Positions 1 to 11,776 are shown, numbered from the stretch's first letter. The stretch is DNA of 64,000 bases from Coriaria nepalensis (GCA_027186245.1 CP114482.1:129001-193000); one strand, 5' to 3'. The notes: generated from the sequence alone by a model not told the origin. Made by a program: numbers and translations.

Positions 1-317
1 TGTCTCTTGTTTATTATGTTTAGTCATCGTGTTATAAAGACTTGGTTTGAACTAATGGTGATGGAATTACGGACCAGAGGATGATGATGATTGTGAATGA
101 AGGTTTCTTACGTTCGCTAATTTCATGCTATAAGATCGTGGTTTTGTTACATCATGAAGCATCAATGAAGCATGGTATACACAAGTCAATTTGTTTCTGA
201 TTCCATATATATCGTATATACATAAGTACTCCTTGGTAGAGAGGGATGATGGGACCATCAGAACTCAGAAATACTCCATACAATAGTACGCTGCTGCCTC
301 TTCTTACCCAGTCAATG

Positions 318-565
318 TCATGCACTCGAAATGACTTCTTTCGTGAATGGCCCAAAAGACCCACCAGGCCCATTCCCAGGCCCAGGCCCAGGCCCGGCAA
401 TAGTCTTACCATTCTGTATTCAACGGCCTGGATCCTTTCGAGTTTCTCATCCAACGCAATATACTTGGTCCCACAAATTCCCGCCCCTCTTACGTTTTCC
501 CAGATATTTGCGCTAAATGTTCCCGCTCTTCCCAGAATTAGAAATTCTCCCCCAAAATCGAAGAC
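318..565 (+). repeat. Left arm of convergent inverted duplication
   Basis: Read on the plus strand, this arm runs from TGTCATGCACTCGAAATGAC through AACGGCCTGGATCCTTTC and ATGTTCCCGCTCTTCCCAGA to the AAATCGAAG stretch. The same order of words appears on the minus strand from 1534 down to about 1364. The left arm carries about 80 extra bases (roughly 345-421) that include a short CCCAGG-type repeat and are absent from the right arm. By eye the aligned parts match at well over three quarters of positions. Confidence 0.75.
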
Positions 566-720
566 TCTTCCTAGAATCAGAAATTTGAACCTGTAATTGG
601 GGAAATCATTCTATGATATGAAGTAGATTTGCAAGTTCATTAAAAAAGGAGAAAATGAATGTCTGATATCTTCTATCAAATAATATAGCATAAAGCAGAT
701 GAAAATCTAACATGAACAGA

Positions 721-997
721 ATCAAAACTTCACAGTCAAAGGAACTTGTTCGATCATCATCATTGACTCAAATATACTGGTAATCCAAGACCTAGAATCT
801 AGCTGAGAGAAAATAAAGTTCTGCAACACATTACTAGCGTATATAAAGCCCAAACGCAAATCAAAGCTTCACAGTCAAAGGAACTTGTTCAATCATCATC
901 ATGGACTCAAATTATATGGTATTCTGAGACCTAGAATCTAGCTGAGAGAAAATGAAGTTATGCAGCCCAATACTAGCGTATATAAAGTATAAACGCA
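721..997. repeat. Two-copy tandem repeat, ~139-bp unit
   Basis: Copy one begins at 721 and copy two at 860. Both contain CTTCACAGTCAAAGGAACTT, then a CAATCATCATCAT-like stretch, then GACCTAGAATCTAGCTGAGA, then TACTAGCGTATATAAAG and AAACGCAAAT. The copies differ by scattered substitutions and a small indel, so the duplication is not recent. It lies in the loop of the inverted duplication that surrounds it. Confidence 0.85.
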
Positions 998-1363
998 AAT
1001 TAATAGCTACAATTTTTACTGTCTCAACTTTCGTCAGGTTTCTTGAGCTTCTACTCATTCTTTATAAGAGTCCAAGAGACCCCAATCCATCACCAAGGGA
1101 GTTCGCATCTAGGTTTCCATACAATGTAACCATTACTGCGCAACAGAAACCAAAATCCCCAAAATATGAGACCACAAATGATTTTTAAGCAATAAAATTG
1201 AGAAGAAGTGGAAGGAATCAATTACCTTACTGTTAGATTTGACGGAGGCGAAAGTTTCAGCTCACGCGAGCTTTTTCGAGGATAGGAAAGAGGATTACCT
1301 AACGATCGTGCTCCGGTGGCGACTCGATTTTGCTGATCGGAGGACGCGCCGCGTGCGGCGGGG

Positions 1364-1534
1364 GGGAGAGGCTTCGACTTTGGGAGAGGATTTATAATTC
1401 TGGGAAGAGCGGGAACATTTCGCGAAAATACCTGGGAAAATGTATGAGGGGAGGGAATTCAAGTATATAGCGTTGGATGAGAACTTTGAAAGGATCCTGG
1501 CCGTTAAATAAGAAGTCATTTCAAGTGCATGACA
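1364..1534 (-). repeat. Right arm of convergent inverted duplication
   Basis: This is the minus-strand counterpart of the arm at 318-565. It shares TGTCATGCACTTGAAATGAC, a GGATCCTTTC word, CTCATCCAACGC, and ATGTTCCCGCTCTTCCCAGA. It lacks the CCCAGG-rich insertion of the left arm. The two arms point towards each other across a spacer of about 800 bases. Confidence 0.75.
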
Positions 1535-2397
1535 CACCCAATTATCTTATCTGTTATAAATATATATACATACATATAATTCATAACGAAGAGATTGTAT
1601 TTAAGAAATATAGACTTTATTTGGTAATGTTTTTTAATAACGTTTATTTTATTTTGAAACATAAAATATTAATTTTGGAAAAAAGGTAAACTGATTTGAT
1701 ATTCATTTTTGTATTAATTTTTACCTAAAATTTATTTTCAAAAATCAGAAAAAAAAAAAAAAAAAAAACTTATACAAAAATTATAATTGTAATTTTTTAT
1801 ATTTTAAGAAATGAATTTTATATTTATATCACTAAAAATTTGATTTTTCACTAATATAAACCAAACCAAACAGATTTAATACTCAAAAATCAATTTCTTA
1901 ACTCTTAATATTAATTTTTTGTCATCCTTATAAGAATTGATTATCAAAATCAAAATTTGTTCCCAAACAAAGCCATAAGCATGAATTGGTGTCGGAGCTA
2001 AGCTTCATTGCAGCTCATTTTCCCATTATAACTCATCTCCATGACTATTTCACATATACTCTGTAAACTGAAACGTGATTCCCCTCCACTAATACAATTT
2101 CCTTCAGTGATTGACAAAAATTTCCTCATCAGGAGACATGATATCATCCCTTTTCTTATGACACAGTTTGGGGCAGCTTAGTTCTCATTCATATTTCAAC
2201 GCAAACAATAAGAGGCAAACTTGATATGAGAAGCTAAACCCCACATTTGGAACATATATTTACAGACCCATTACCAAAAGATGAACTAAATTAATCAAAA
2301 TTTCACGTGCTTGAAGAAACCGATATCACCTCCCACCTGCTTCCACTGAAGAAATTCGATCTGAGAAGTATATTTTTGGTATTCCAACATCAGGAAG

Positions 2398-5300
2398 TTA
2401 GAGCAACAAGATAGAGGTGTTACCTTTGATCGGACCAGACTGAGACGCTGATTTAATATTTGACAGGGAAATAGGTGTTAATGGCGGTGAAGAAACTTCC
2501 TGAGCGTTCTCCACAACATGAGGAGAATTTAAATGTTTTGCAACCTGTAATACACTAGTTCTTTGACTACTAGAGGGTATGGAGAAACTGCGAGGCACAA
2601 TCAATGGTGGAGTTGGAAGAGGGGATGCTGTATTTGACGATGCCACATATGGGACTTTACCAGTCATAGGAAGCTCTTGGTTTCTGAATGTCAATGGAGC
2701 AGAGTGCCCAGCCAAAGGAGGAGATTTTGCTGGCTTAGGTGGAGGTCTAGGAAGTTCGTGTAGCTCACTTATTTTGGGCGATGAAATAAGAGGAGGAGAA
2801 GCAGTTGGGGACACTTTCGGAGATGAGGAAGGGTGCGAAATGGATGATCTGGTGAGAATTCGAGAAACCAATTGGGGCAATTCAGTAGGGGCAGCAAGAC
2901 CAGTGGAAGATACAACAGGCTTGGTTGAATATGCCTTGCTAGGTAGTAACGGACCTGAGAAGGCAAGTCTTTTAGTTTTTCTTGTATCGGAAGTGCTAAG
3001 CATATCACAATGTGTAGATGAGATTCCCTCTGACAAAGGAGGGGGTAATAGGTTGGAGGTACTATGAGTGTTGCTCTCTTTGCGAACTGACTGTCCTTTC
3101 ATGGCAGTGGATCCTTGCCAGTTATCATCAACAGATCTTCTTTCGGGTTTCTTTTCTTCGAAGGAAGAAAGTGACGGGTTATGAGCCTGTCCACCTGGCC
3201 TTGTTCCAGGAACTGAAGTACTTTGTTTTAAAGCAAGTATACCTTTTGCATCAACAGGTGTGGGCAGCACATACGTGGTTGACTTCCTTGGCGATAGTAG
3301 CTGCATTTCTTTAACTTTTTCAGCTATATCAAATTTCTTTTCTAGAAAAATTGGGGCTGAATAGCTGCTAATCCTGGCTTCTCTAATGGGAATTTTGAGA
3401 TCACCATGGCTCTTGTCCGAATTCATCTACAAGAACAAGACTTCCATTACAGATTGAGAGAGAATAAAATTAAGTCTATGTGCATGGCCTCCAAGAGATG
3501 GCGCTTCCAAATTGATAACTGGGAAGTAAATAATGTGGAAACATACCATTGCATTTTCCACTGTTGAGGTTCGGGGAGATGAATTGCCCACTTCATCAAC
3601 CTAGAAGATAACCACCAACCATACACTCAATAAAGAAGAGTGTTATAAATAACTCTTAAATCTACTGTTCCAATTAGAGTGCAACAAAACAAGTGGCCAT
3701 TTATGCACTCAATCACTTCAATTCTAGCCTTAGATTGGCCTTGTTAGCCCACAGGGTGATTAAATTATTGTACTTTCTGCACATTAATCAACTATATGAA
3801 CCTAAAACACGGAATGTGAAACATGTGGTGATTTGCATAGTCAGTAAAGCCACTTGACAGCATATCAAAGGGTCAAACGCCTAATATCAAATACATCTCC
3901 CAAGGATTAGAAAGTGTATTACAGAAGGCTGCCCACTGCCTTATATTATATAGCTCAAAGTTCACTAGATTTTCTTTAGACAGTTTTTAACGACGTATAT
4001 AACATTATTTGGACATATTAATCACTACACAGGATACACATCATTTCTGTGTAGCAGAATAATTTTCCAACTACAAAAGTCTAACCTCTGTTGAATTTCT
4101 AGATGTGGAGATAACGTCTTTTGCTCGATATTCAAAACTCAATTCCCCAATGTCATTTTCTTTATAGAGATTATCACTGTCATCCTCACCATCTTCTCCA
4201 TCATCATATTCGAGGCCAGCAAATTCAAAATCAATATGTTGCTGTTGTGCAACAAGTTTAACTTGTGGTTCAACTGCCTCGAGTAATTTAAGTCCCTTCC
4301 TAAAGAAGTATAACTGAAAAAAGAAATGAATGAATAAACAAATAAGTAGAAGACAACTGTAACATATTTAAGTCGTGAGAATAGGAAAGGGCATTGATTT
4401 TCTAATTTTTAATAAAATAACCTGAGCAGCATGGTGACGAGCTGCTTGTGTGAGAAGACTATGGGACTGCCCCTGCTTCAGAGATTTTAACCGAAATACA
4501 CATAGATTTGCCTCCTCATCGTATTCATCATGAGCTGCTCGCAGCTGTTCCGTAGTAAAACTTTCACTTTTCCCACTTTTTGACCTCCCTTTTTCCTTCT
4601 GTTGTTTCATCATGTATTCATATACATCTCTGGAGAAGATGTACAATATTGAGAAGAAATATATCTTCAATCAGGAAAATTTGAAGTCAAGTGGAAAAGT
4701 ACAAACCTTTTTTCATCACATTGTCGCTTCATCTCCTGCATCAGCAAGAATGAAAAGGAATACAACATCAAAAATACTTGAAGGGTATATAATAACAACA
4801 AAAATATCAAATTCAAGTTATACAGACCTCAACAGTTCGAAGTTCGTTGAGAAGTGACTCCGATGGGTTTGTAATTGTCAGGAATATATGAGCACGCTGA
4901 AGTAAATATAACAAGTCAATACTGTGCTTAATTGACAGCACCAATTAGAAAAAAATAAATAAATAAAATAAAATAAAAAGCACGAATAAGGCACTCACAT
5001 AAGTATCTACAAGTTTTTGGAGTTCAAACTGCACTTTCCCCAGCATTGATAAAATTTTACCTGCAGAGCAATTGGAGGAAAAATATACACAATCTAAAGG
5101 CCCATTCAACAAACTGACGAGCTAGTAATTATGAGAAGTGAAAGAGGAGAGACAGAAGGGAACGAAAATAGAATCATAAAAATTTTGTACCGCTGTCTTC
5201 ATCTTCATGTAAGGAAGTTTTCTCAAGTAAACACGAACCCATTTCGTGCAGCGACTCTGAAAATTCTGAAGATGTGAAAGGAATAACATGTAAGATATGT

Positions 5301-6031
5301 GACCAACTGTTCTATAAATAACTTAAGTTTACCACTTCTGTACGTGGACTCCATCATGAAAATCTAGCAGCAATACACGCACTTTCTTAATCAGTCATTA
5401 ATCTAGCACCACAGAGTGTTTACCATAAGCACTGTTGGCCGTTGCAGCAGCTGCAGAAAGCAAGCTATCGTAGCAATTCCTCATGTCCAGCATTACCTGT
5501 AGGAACAATAAGGAAATAGAAGAAACATCATAAGCAGAAATGCATATTTCTTGAAACCGGTAAATGTATGAAGCAAATCTCCAGCATTGCATAGAAAGGA
5601 ATTGCGACAGAGTTGAAGAATTTCGCTTTTTTGCTTTCCACCAAAGTTCCAAAATTTTGCATCAAAATAGCAATCCTGGTTTTCAAAGGGGCGGTAACAG
5701 AAGTTCAATCAGTAGCACGCAAGTAAACAAATCCAGAGTTTCCAAAGGACGAAGCACCGTTTCCCCCTCACGTGCATTCACATCCATTTATAGGAACCTT
5801 TCGCCCCAATTCCTCACTAAAATTCTCAAAAGTCCCCGAAACTCAGATCTCTTAGGACGACTAAAAAGAGACACGCGAAGCTCCCAAGAAAGAGAAGAAA
5901 AAAAAAAAAAAAAAAGGTACCTGAGCAGCTTGAGCGAGCTCATCCAACTTGGCGGAAGATTGAAGGTCCCCCTTCTCTTTAGCATAATTTTTGTGAACAA
6001 ATCTACGCAGTTTACCCAGCGAGGACTTCAT
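2398..6031 (-). CDS. BAR-domain, proline/serine-rich protein (At2g33490-like), 10 exons
   Basis: Ten exons join in frame to 645 codons: 6031-5921, 5496-5424, 5265-5191, 5060-4999, 4896-4828, 4735-4707, 4629-4422, 4313-4086, 3600-3547 and 3426-2398. The start MKSSLGKLRRFVHKNYAKEK opens a helical N-terminal part of about 270 residues that resembles the plant BAR domain, a curved dimer that binds membranes. Exon 8 is very acidic (DDGEDGEDDSDN). The last exon is a long, probably disordered Ser/Pro-rich tail with PPRPPPK-like and SPPLTPISL words. In the family this pairing of a BAR module with a proline-rich tail suggests a role in membrane trafficking, but the plant members are barely studied. 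The end is less sure: a GT at the KG codons near 2431 could splice to a further exon. The first exon is followed by a long A run in intron 1. Confidence 0.85.
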
Positions 6032-6321
6032 TTGGAGGAACCCTAACACAATGAGAGAAAGAGAGACAAGAAAGGCGCAGAATTTGCAGAAAAGTAATCA
6101 AAATCCTCAGTAATTAGTTCCGTACAACTCTTCTAAATCTGTAGCAGAGTAAAATTAGCAGAGATTGTGGTGGAATCCAGTAAATCTAGAGCAAGCATAA
6201 GAAGAAGATCGATTCCATCAAGTTGGAGGACATCAGAGAGAGTGGTCTTATTCGGTCAGAGTCGGAGAGAGCGGAAGCAGAAGGAAAACGGGGAATAATA
6301 TCAAAAATCCGAAACCGTATG

Positions 6322-6347
6322 CTCTCTCTCTCTCTCTCTCTCTCTCT
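6322..6347. repeat. (CT)n microsatellite in 5' leader of BAR gene
   Basis: A run of about 13 CT units lies some 290 bases upstream of the start codon of the minus-strand BAR gene, so on the sense strand it is a GA run. GA/CT tracts are common in plant 5' untranslated regions. Confidence 0.9.
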
Positions 6348-6449
6348 TACTCGTATTGAAGAAGGAAAAAAATCAATAATAAAAGGGTAAAATAGATACA
6401 ACGTCATTCACCCGTGAGAGGAGAAAATATCCAGTACAATTCAAGCAGC

Positions 6450-6527
6450 TTAAATTAAATTAAATTAAATTAAATTAAATTAAATTAAATTAAATTAAAT
6501 TAAATTAAATTAAATTAAATTAAATTA
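6450..6527. repeat. (TTAAA)n pentanucleotide array, ~15.5 copies
   Basis: The unit TTAAA repeats without visible interruption for 78 bases. It lies between the BAR gene leader and anonymous intergenic DNA. An uninterrupted array of this length is expected to be polymorphic. Confidence 0.97.
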
Positions 6528-8569
6528 TGATCATCTGATTTTAAACATACCGAATATAATTAATTTATTTAAAATATCATATTAATATATTTAATAAATT
6601 ATTATGATTTATTTCAACCTTAAATTATATTCACTAAAATTTTATTATTCGGGTAAAATATAACACCTGTCTCAGTGGATGGGCATTTTCGTAAAAATGT
6701 ATATCTAACGACGGGGAAACAGACACGTGAACGGGGTAGTATTTACGTTAGCACCCAGGAGAACTGTTTTAGGTAATTCACTAGGCGGAATGACTGTTAA
6801 TATATCATCCATAAGGATCCTTAGGAGTTAGGATGGGATACGATACTGTACATTGTGAATGAATCAATGTCAATGTCAATGTCAATGTCAAAGTCAAACA
6901 TCCTCATCCTCTCCTCCGTAGTAAAGCCTAATAAGCTTCTTCATATGATATGGGTGCCTCGGTGGGCGCCACAGGTAGATGCCACAGTGGCCGACACGTA
7001 GACACGTAGACACGCTGATGTAATATGTTTCTGTATTCACGAAATTGGACTTTGAAATTTAAAACAAAACACCGTTCAAACTCAGAGAACACTGAATGCT
7101 TTGACAAGTGACAATCCAACGGAGAAGAAGTGGCTGTTCTCGAACCAAAAACTTATATTTGACTTGGACCGCCGCCTTCTGAGTGGGACCCATTCATACT
7201 TCCACAGCCCCAGCTTTAAAACCACTACTGCCCATTACGCAATCCCAGGCCGATACATACTAACCAATACACATGGAAAATTGGAATGGAGAAGGAAACC
7301 GTTTCAAGTCACTGCAAGGTGAGAAATGAGAGTGGTGGTAAAAGAGTTATTGTAGTTGATAGAAGATGACAACATGTTGATGATTTTGCACGTGTATGAC
7401 ACAGGTATTGGCAGAGAAAGAGATGCGCCTTTTCTTAGAGCAACAATACGATACCATTTATATTTGTTGTCACAAATCAACAGTTTAAGAACCCTAACCC
7501 AATAATATGCTATATATTATAACTATAGAATGAATGGAAATGAGTGGATTATATATAACATAAGAGTCGCCAAGGAGACGTTCGTTTCTGTCTGACTTCC
7601 TTAAATGAAAACTACAAATTAATGTTGCCTTTTTTCCGGCAGAATACAATTAGTCCAGTCCAGTTTCAAGCTATTTAATCAACTCTCTTCCTCTTCCTCT
7701 TCCATCTCATTTTCTTTGTTTGACCCTGTACCAGTAATTGCATGCCTGCAGTTGCAAAACTGATATTCAATCAATTACATCAACACGTACCGGATGATGA
7801 AGCTGACACCATTGACATTTTAATCATCCTTACTTTCACTTAGTTAATTGTTTTTTATTTCAAATCTCATGAATAATACAAGAAAAAAGGAAAATCTGTT
7901 ATCTTATGAGATAGAAATGATGATAAGTAGCTCCCAAACCAATTACCTGACGTCCATGAAGCCTGCAGTACCTTATAATGTGATCCATCCCTGGCTTTCA
8001 AAATTCATGATTCAGTAAGTAGTCATCCTTCATCAAGATTTCACTTACAGGTTTCTTCTCCACGATCGATCATGACCCACACTATCTTGCAATGTCCAAC
8101 AACCTGTCAGCCTGCCTCCTTTTCCTACCTACTTCACATTTTATAATAGATATCATGCATTACTACCCAAAGCCTAAAGGTATTATAATGAATTGCGTCA
8201 TTTATGTGCATATATTACGACGGTACAGATTTCAGACCTAGAAAAGTAACGAATGAAGCTTAAAAGTTTGATTTGCATGGAACTCACTGTCATTGGTACG
8301 AGAGGCTGATTCAGATTCAGCCGAAAAAAAACCCCTAAAACTAGGAGATCCTTCTGCAAAAATCAAGCGACGTTCGTCATCAGAATAAAACCCTTCTTCC
8401 TCATCACCATTATCATTATTATAAGTAAAATGATTTATCCAAGCTTTTTTGCTCCCTCTTTATCATCAACATTATAAATGCAAACCTGCTCACGATCACG
8501 ATCAATATCATTATCCTTTTTAAACTTGATCTCCCCAGGATCATCCGGTGATATTCTATTAGTAGTAGT

Positions 8570-9320
8570 TGTTAAAATAAATGAAACAAGACTTGAAACA
8601 CGTAACAGATACGTTTTCCAAAAAACGATATTTTCACCCTCCCAGATTGCTTAGGTTACTGTGAAAATAGTTTTCGGGATATGACAAGCCTTTACAAAAG
8701 ATCACAAGCAACAGTGAAATTTTGTTAAGGAATATATTCGGTTTCTGACAGTACGAAAACTGAGAAGAAGATTGATTATCTGATTCTCTTCAGGTTTCTC
8801 TTATTTATAGGCAAATTTTGGCACCTGTTCGTGAAACAGTATACTGTTTCACAAACAGTCACACTTCTTTGTTTAAAACAGTTTAACTGCTTTAACAGTC
8901 AGATATTTGAATTCCCGAAATTCAAACTCTAACGGTAACTAACCGTTTTAACTGTTAAACGTTGAAGTAGTCAATCAACCACCGCATGTGGCGGCTGGCC
9001 GCCACGGGCCGCCATGTCGCAAAGTGCCAAGTGCGCCTAATAAGCGCCAAAAGCGCCTCACGCCTCACGCCTCACGCCTCACGCCTCACGCCTCACGCCC
9101 ACGCCCACGCCGCGCGCGCGCGCGAGTGCGAGTGCGAGTCTCAGCCAAACCCCAATACTTAGTTATTATTACAAATATTTACTATTTGCAATTACTTATA
9201 AATGCTTAAAAATGTTTCTCCCTTTCCAATGTGGGATGCATTTAATTGCATTTATTAAACATTTTTTGGGCTTTGGGTCTTTAATCCATTTCACTTTAGC
9301 CAATAGGAAAAAGTCCAACA
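8570..9320 (-). mobile_element. Solo LTR of an LTR retrotransposon, minus orientation, 5-bp TSD
   Basis: On the minus strand the element begins TGTTGGACTTTTTCC at 9320 and ends ...TTTATTTTAACA at 8570, the TG...CA termini of LTRs. It is flanked by a perfect 5-bp target duplication GTAGT (8565-8569 and 9321-9325). A TATAAATA box lies at 8819-8812 on the same strand, as expected for the U3/R promoter. No internal retroviral-like domain is present, so the element is a solo LTR left by recombination between two LTRs. It carries a GC-rich repeat in U3. The perfect duplication implies modest age. The superfamily is not certain; Copia is my guess. Confidence 0.85.
9055..9137. repeat. GCCTCAC heptamer array and CG/GAGTGC repeats inside the LTR
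   Basis: About six CGCCTCA units (9055-9097) run into CGCCCA units, an alternating CG run (9110-9123) and GAGTGC units. The cluster is sharply GC-rich against AT-rich surroundings and lies in the presumed U3 of the solo LTR. Confidence 0.9.
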
Positions 9321-10878
9321 GTAGTGCTACTCCATCGCTTCACCGCCTTCAATGGCCACCAGAACGCTCGTCCCATGATCATAACCTTCTCCGGTCGTGA
9401 TGATCAGATGACGAGTCTATCCCCAATATTGCTTCATCATGATCATCGTTATTAAGTGGGTAAGAATGAATCTTCTGACGATCAATGCTGCCGTGGTTTG
9501 GCTCAGGTTGGCATGAATGAAAACAGGAGACTTCTTCTAGTTCTGACTTCGAAACTCCACAACCCATCTGACGGTGATGAGGTGGCGGAATACGGGGACC
9601 GAGGAATAGAAGAACAAGGTTCTAAGGCCGACAAATATACAAGTCATGGGGGGAGGAACGAATGTGTCCGGAGATGAAAACCATGCAATTGCAGTGCATG
9701 CACAAAAAATATTGAGCCACGCGTTTTGCTTCCATTGAATTTAGAATTAGATCTTCCTCCCAAAACTTGTATGTTACTTGTTTAACGATCCGAAATGATC
9801 CATATGCAAAGGGCCCAAAAGAACCCACAACCTGGCATTGATGAAAACCCAAAGGCCCAACTATAATGCTGTTGTTGCAGGACGGACAGAAAGGCCCACT
9901 TCATTGAAAATTTTAGGTGAAAGAAAGTCAGCAGCAATCTACGATTTAGTATTAGTATTAATATTATATATTCGGAGGTAAAAAGGTTTGTTTAAGGGTA
10001 TGGGTCTAAAAAATAATATATTTAAAGTGCAACATAACCTTTTTTTTCATTAGTGATACCAATTTATCCCATTTTCTTATTTATAAATAATGAAAAATAA
10101 ATCAAATAAAAATATGAATTATTAAATTTCCCTCATGTAAATCTAAAATAAAAATGTGTGAAATGACTGGAATATTATTATCACCCCTATCAATCAAGTA
10201 ATGGTAACCTGCATGCTTGAGAAACTTGTCTGACCTATCCTAAATCTCTGTGTGCATAATCGATCCGTTTGCAAGTTTCAACCGGCCTTAAACCTTAATT
10301 AAATCTGTTTGTAAATTTCATAATTGAAAGTTAAAAGTTTGGAGATAGGTAATCCTTATAAATATTGTTGTAATGAATGTTAGTTCTTTTAAATGAATGA
10401 TACTTGTTCATTAGAGTTTTAGTTGTGGTTGTGATTGTACTAAATGATTTTCATTGGTTGCTGTAATTTTGTTGAATGAATAGTTGTACTTAATGGTTTT
10501 AGTTGGTTGGTATTTTTTTCATCAGGATTTTGTTGGTTTTGGTTTAAAAGACTTACTATAAAAAGTCTTTGTCTAGTAAACTTGATTACTTGATGGCTCC
10601 CCTCCTTAAGGAGGCATGGAGCAATTGGAATTAGAGTATATGGACTTTGAAATCTCTATCCACTTTGTCCGATTACTCGATGACTTCTCTTTAAAGAGGC
10701 ATCGAGCAATCGATATTAGATGCTAAAGATTAAATCTTTCGTTTGTTGAACCATCAATATTAAACCTTTAAAAGATCTAAAGTTTTGATTTTAGATTTAA
10801 AATGAAAGATTAAAGTTTTAAGATTTAAGATTAAATGTCTAGATTTTTTAGGTTTATGATGAACGGTCTAATCGTTTG

Positions 10879-11500
10879 GTCAAGTAATGTAAGGTCCAAC
10901 ATTTGGTTCTCAATCTAATATTTAAATATTATGGTTTCATAAAATGGTCTAACATTTAAACCAAGTAATAAAAGATTCAACTTCATAGTTCATAATGAAA
11001 TATTTATAAATTAGGTCATGATAGAAAAATATAGCATTTTAGTCAAATAATGAAATGTCCAACTTTTATGAAAAGTCACTTTTATAGTTCATGGTGAAAT
11101 ATTTAAACATTAGGTTATGATTGAAAATTATAACTCTTTTATCAAGTAATGACGTATTCAACATTTATGGTTCTAAGTATGGTTTATAGAATGATCTTAC
11201 ATTTAGATTAGGTAATGAACAGTTCAACCTTTATAGTTCTTAATAAAATATTTAACCATTAAGTTATGATATAAATATCTAATATTTTAGTCAAGTAATG
11301 AAATATCCAATCTTTTTGATTCATAATGAAATATTTAGATATTAAATTATAATAAAAAAAAAAGCGAATATTTGGATTAAGTAATAAAACATCTAACCTT
11401 TCTAATTCTCGATCTAATGTTTATATATTATGGTTTCAAAAAAAGGTATAACATTTAGATCAAGTAATAAAAGTCTTAATATTTATAATTTTTAAATAAA
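10879..11500. repeat. Degenerate minisatellite, ~82-bp period, about 8 copies
   Basis: A CAAGTAATGAAA-type word followed by TCCAAC, TATAGTTC(A)TAATGAAATATTTA and a run ending in ACATTTA or ATTTTA recurs. The CAAGTAAT-like anchors lie at about 10881, 10962, 11044, 11143, 11209, 11292, 11378 and 11461, giving steps of 81, 82, 99, 66, 83, 86 and 83. Copies are strongly diverged with indels, so the array is old. Confidence 0.8.
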
Positions 11501-11736
11501 ATATAATATACAAATCTTATCTTAGAAAGGGAGATAGTAACAAAGCTTTGTTATATGAATAATAATACCATGATGATGATGTATAATAATTAAAGTATAA
11601 ATCTGTCAAACCTTTTTTGTATACCCAAAAGACTTGTTTCTCTCTTTTTCTTTGCTTTTATTATTTATTTATTTTTTAAAATTATATCATTAAAAGTATA
11701 AAGGTAATTTAATATATAATTATTTAAATTTAAAAA

Positions 11737-11746
<10 letters not shown>

Positions 11747-11774
<28 letters not shown>
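11747..11774. repeat. (TA)n microsatellite
   Basis: About 14 alternating AT units follow an A13 run. Other TA runs in the window lie near 13676-13696, 14524-14544, 33836-33868, 34821-34840 and 47886-47903. Confidence 0.9.

Positions 11775-11776
<2 letters not shown>

Larger units (their letters stand above)
1..2397. other. Intergenic left edge with inverted and tandem duplications
   Basis: No convincing protein gene is seen. The stretch holds the two arms of an inverted duplication (about 318-565 and 1364-1534), a two-copy tandem repeat (721-997), an A-rich and T-rich low-complexity zone (about 1550-1980), and the downstream region of the minus-strand BAR gene. GC-rich sequence at about 1270-1380, with a possible minus-strand splice donor near 1299, could be the first exon of an untranslated transcript, but nothing in it shows a coding frame. 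Confidence 0.5.
6032..8237. other. Intergenic: BAR-gene leader, microsatellites, no gene seen
   Basis: The first ~400 bases are the promoter and 5' leader of the minus-strand BAR gene, including a CT microsatellite at 6322-6347. A TTAAA array follows at 6450-6527 and a short TCAATG array near 6861-6895. I see no coding region in the rest. Short frames around 6928-7322 have no recognisable motifs. Confidence 0.6.
8238..9567 (-). pseudogene. MGCG-start (N-myristoylation-type) protein gene, split by a solo LTR and frameshifted
   Basis: Exon 1 (9567-9386) starts MGCGVSKSELEEVSCFHSCQ; Gly2 with the SKS context looks like an N-myristoylation signal with a palmitoylatable Cys3. It ends ...DHHDRR at a GT donor. 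Exon 2 resumes at 8555 in the matching phase (ISPDDPGEIKFKKDNDIDRD...). The intron between them contains a complete solo LTR (8570-9320); without LTR and target duplication it would be about 74 bases. In exon 2 the frame shifts at an A6 run near 8447: reading on in the next frame gives an acidic stretch ending GSPSFRGFF. One extra A would join the two, so this is either a one-base deletion or a sequence error. A TAG follows at 8238-8240, or a GTGAGT donor may be used near 8292. The function is unknown to me. Confidence 0.5.

Noticed and set aside
1295..1537. Minus-strand frame in the right arm of the inverted duplication as a gene
   Set aside because: The arms differ by indels that are not multiples of three, which argues against coding constraint.
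2579..3314. Plus-strand frames opposite the BAR gene tail
   Set aside because: They are antisense shadows of the proline/serine-rich last exon, with no motif or start context.
9622..9852. Minus-strand frame upstream of the MGCG gene
   Set aside because: No recognisable domain; more likely the leader of the gene just downstream.
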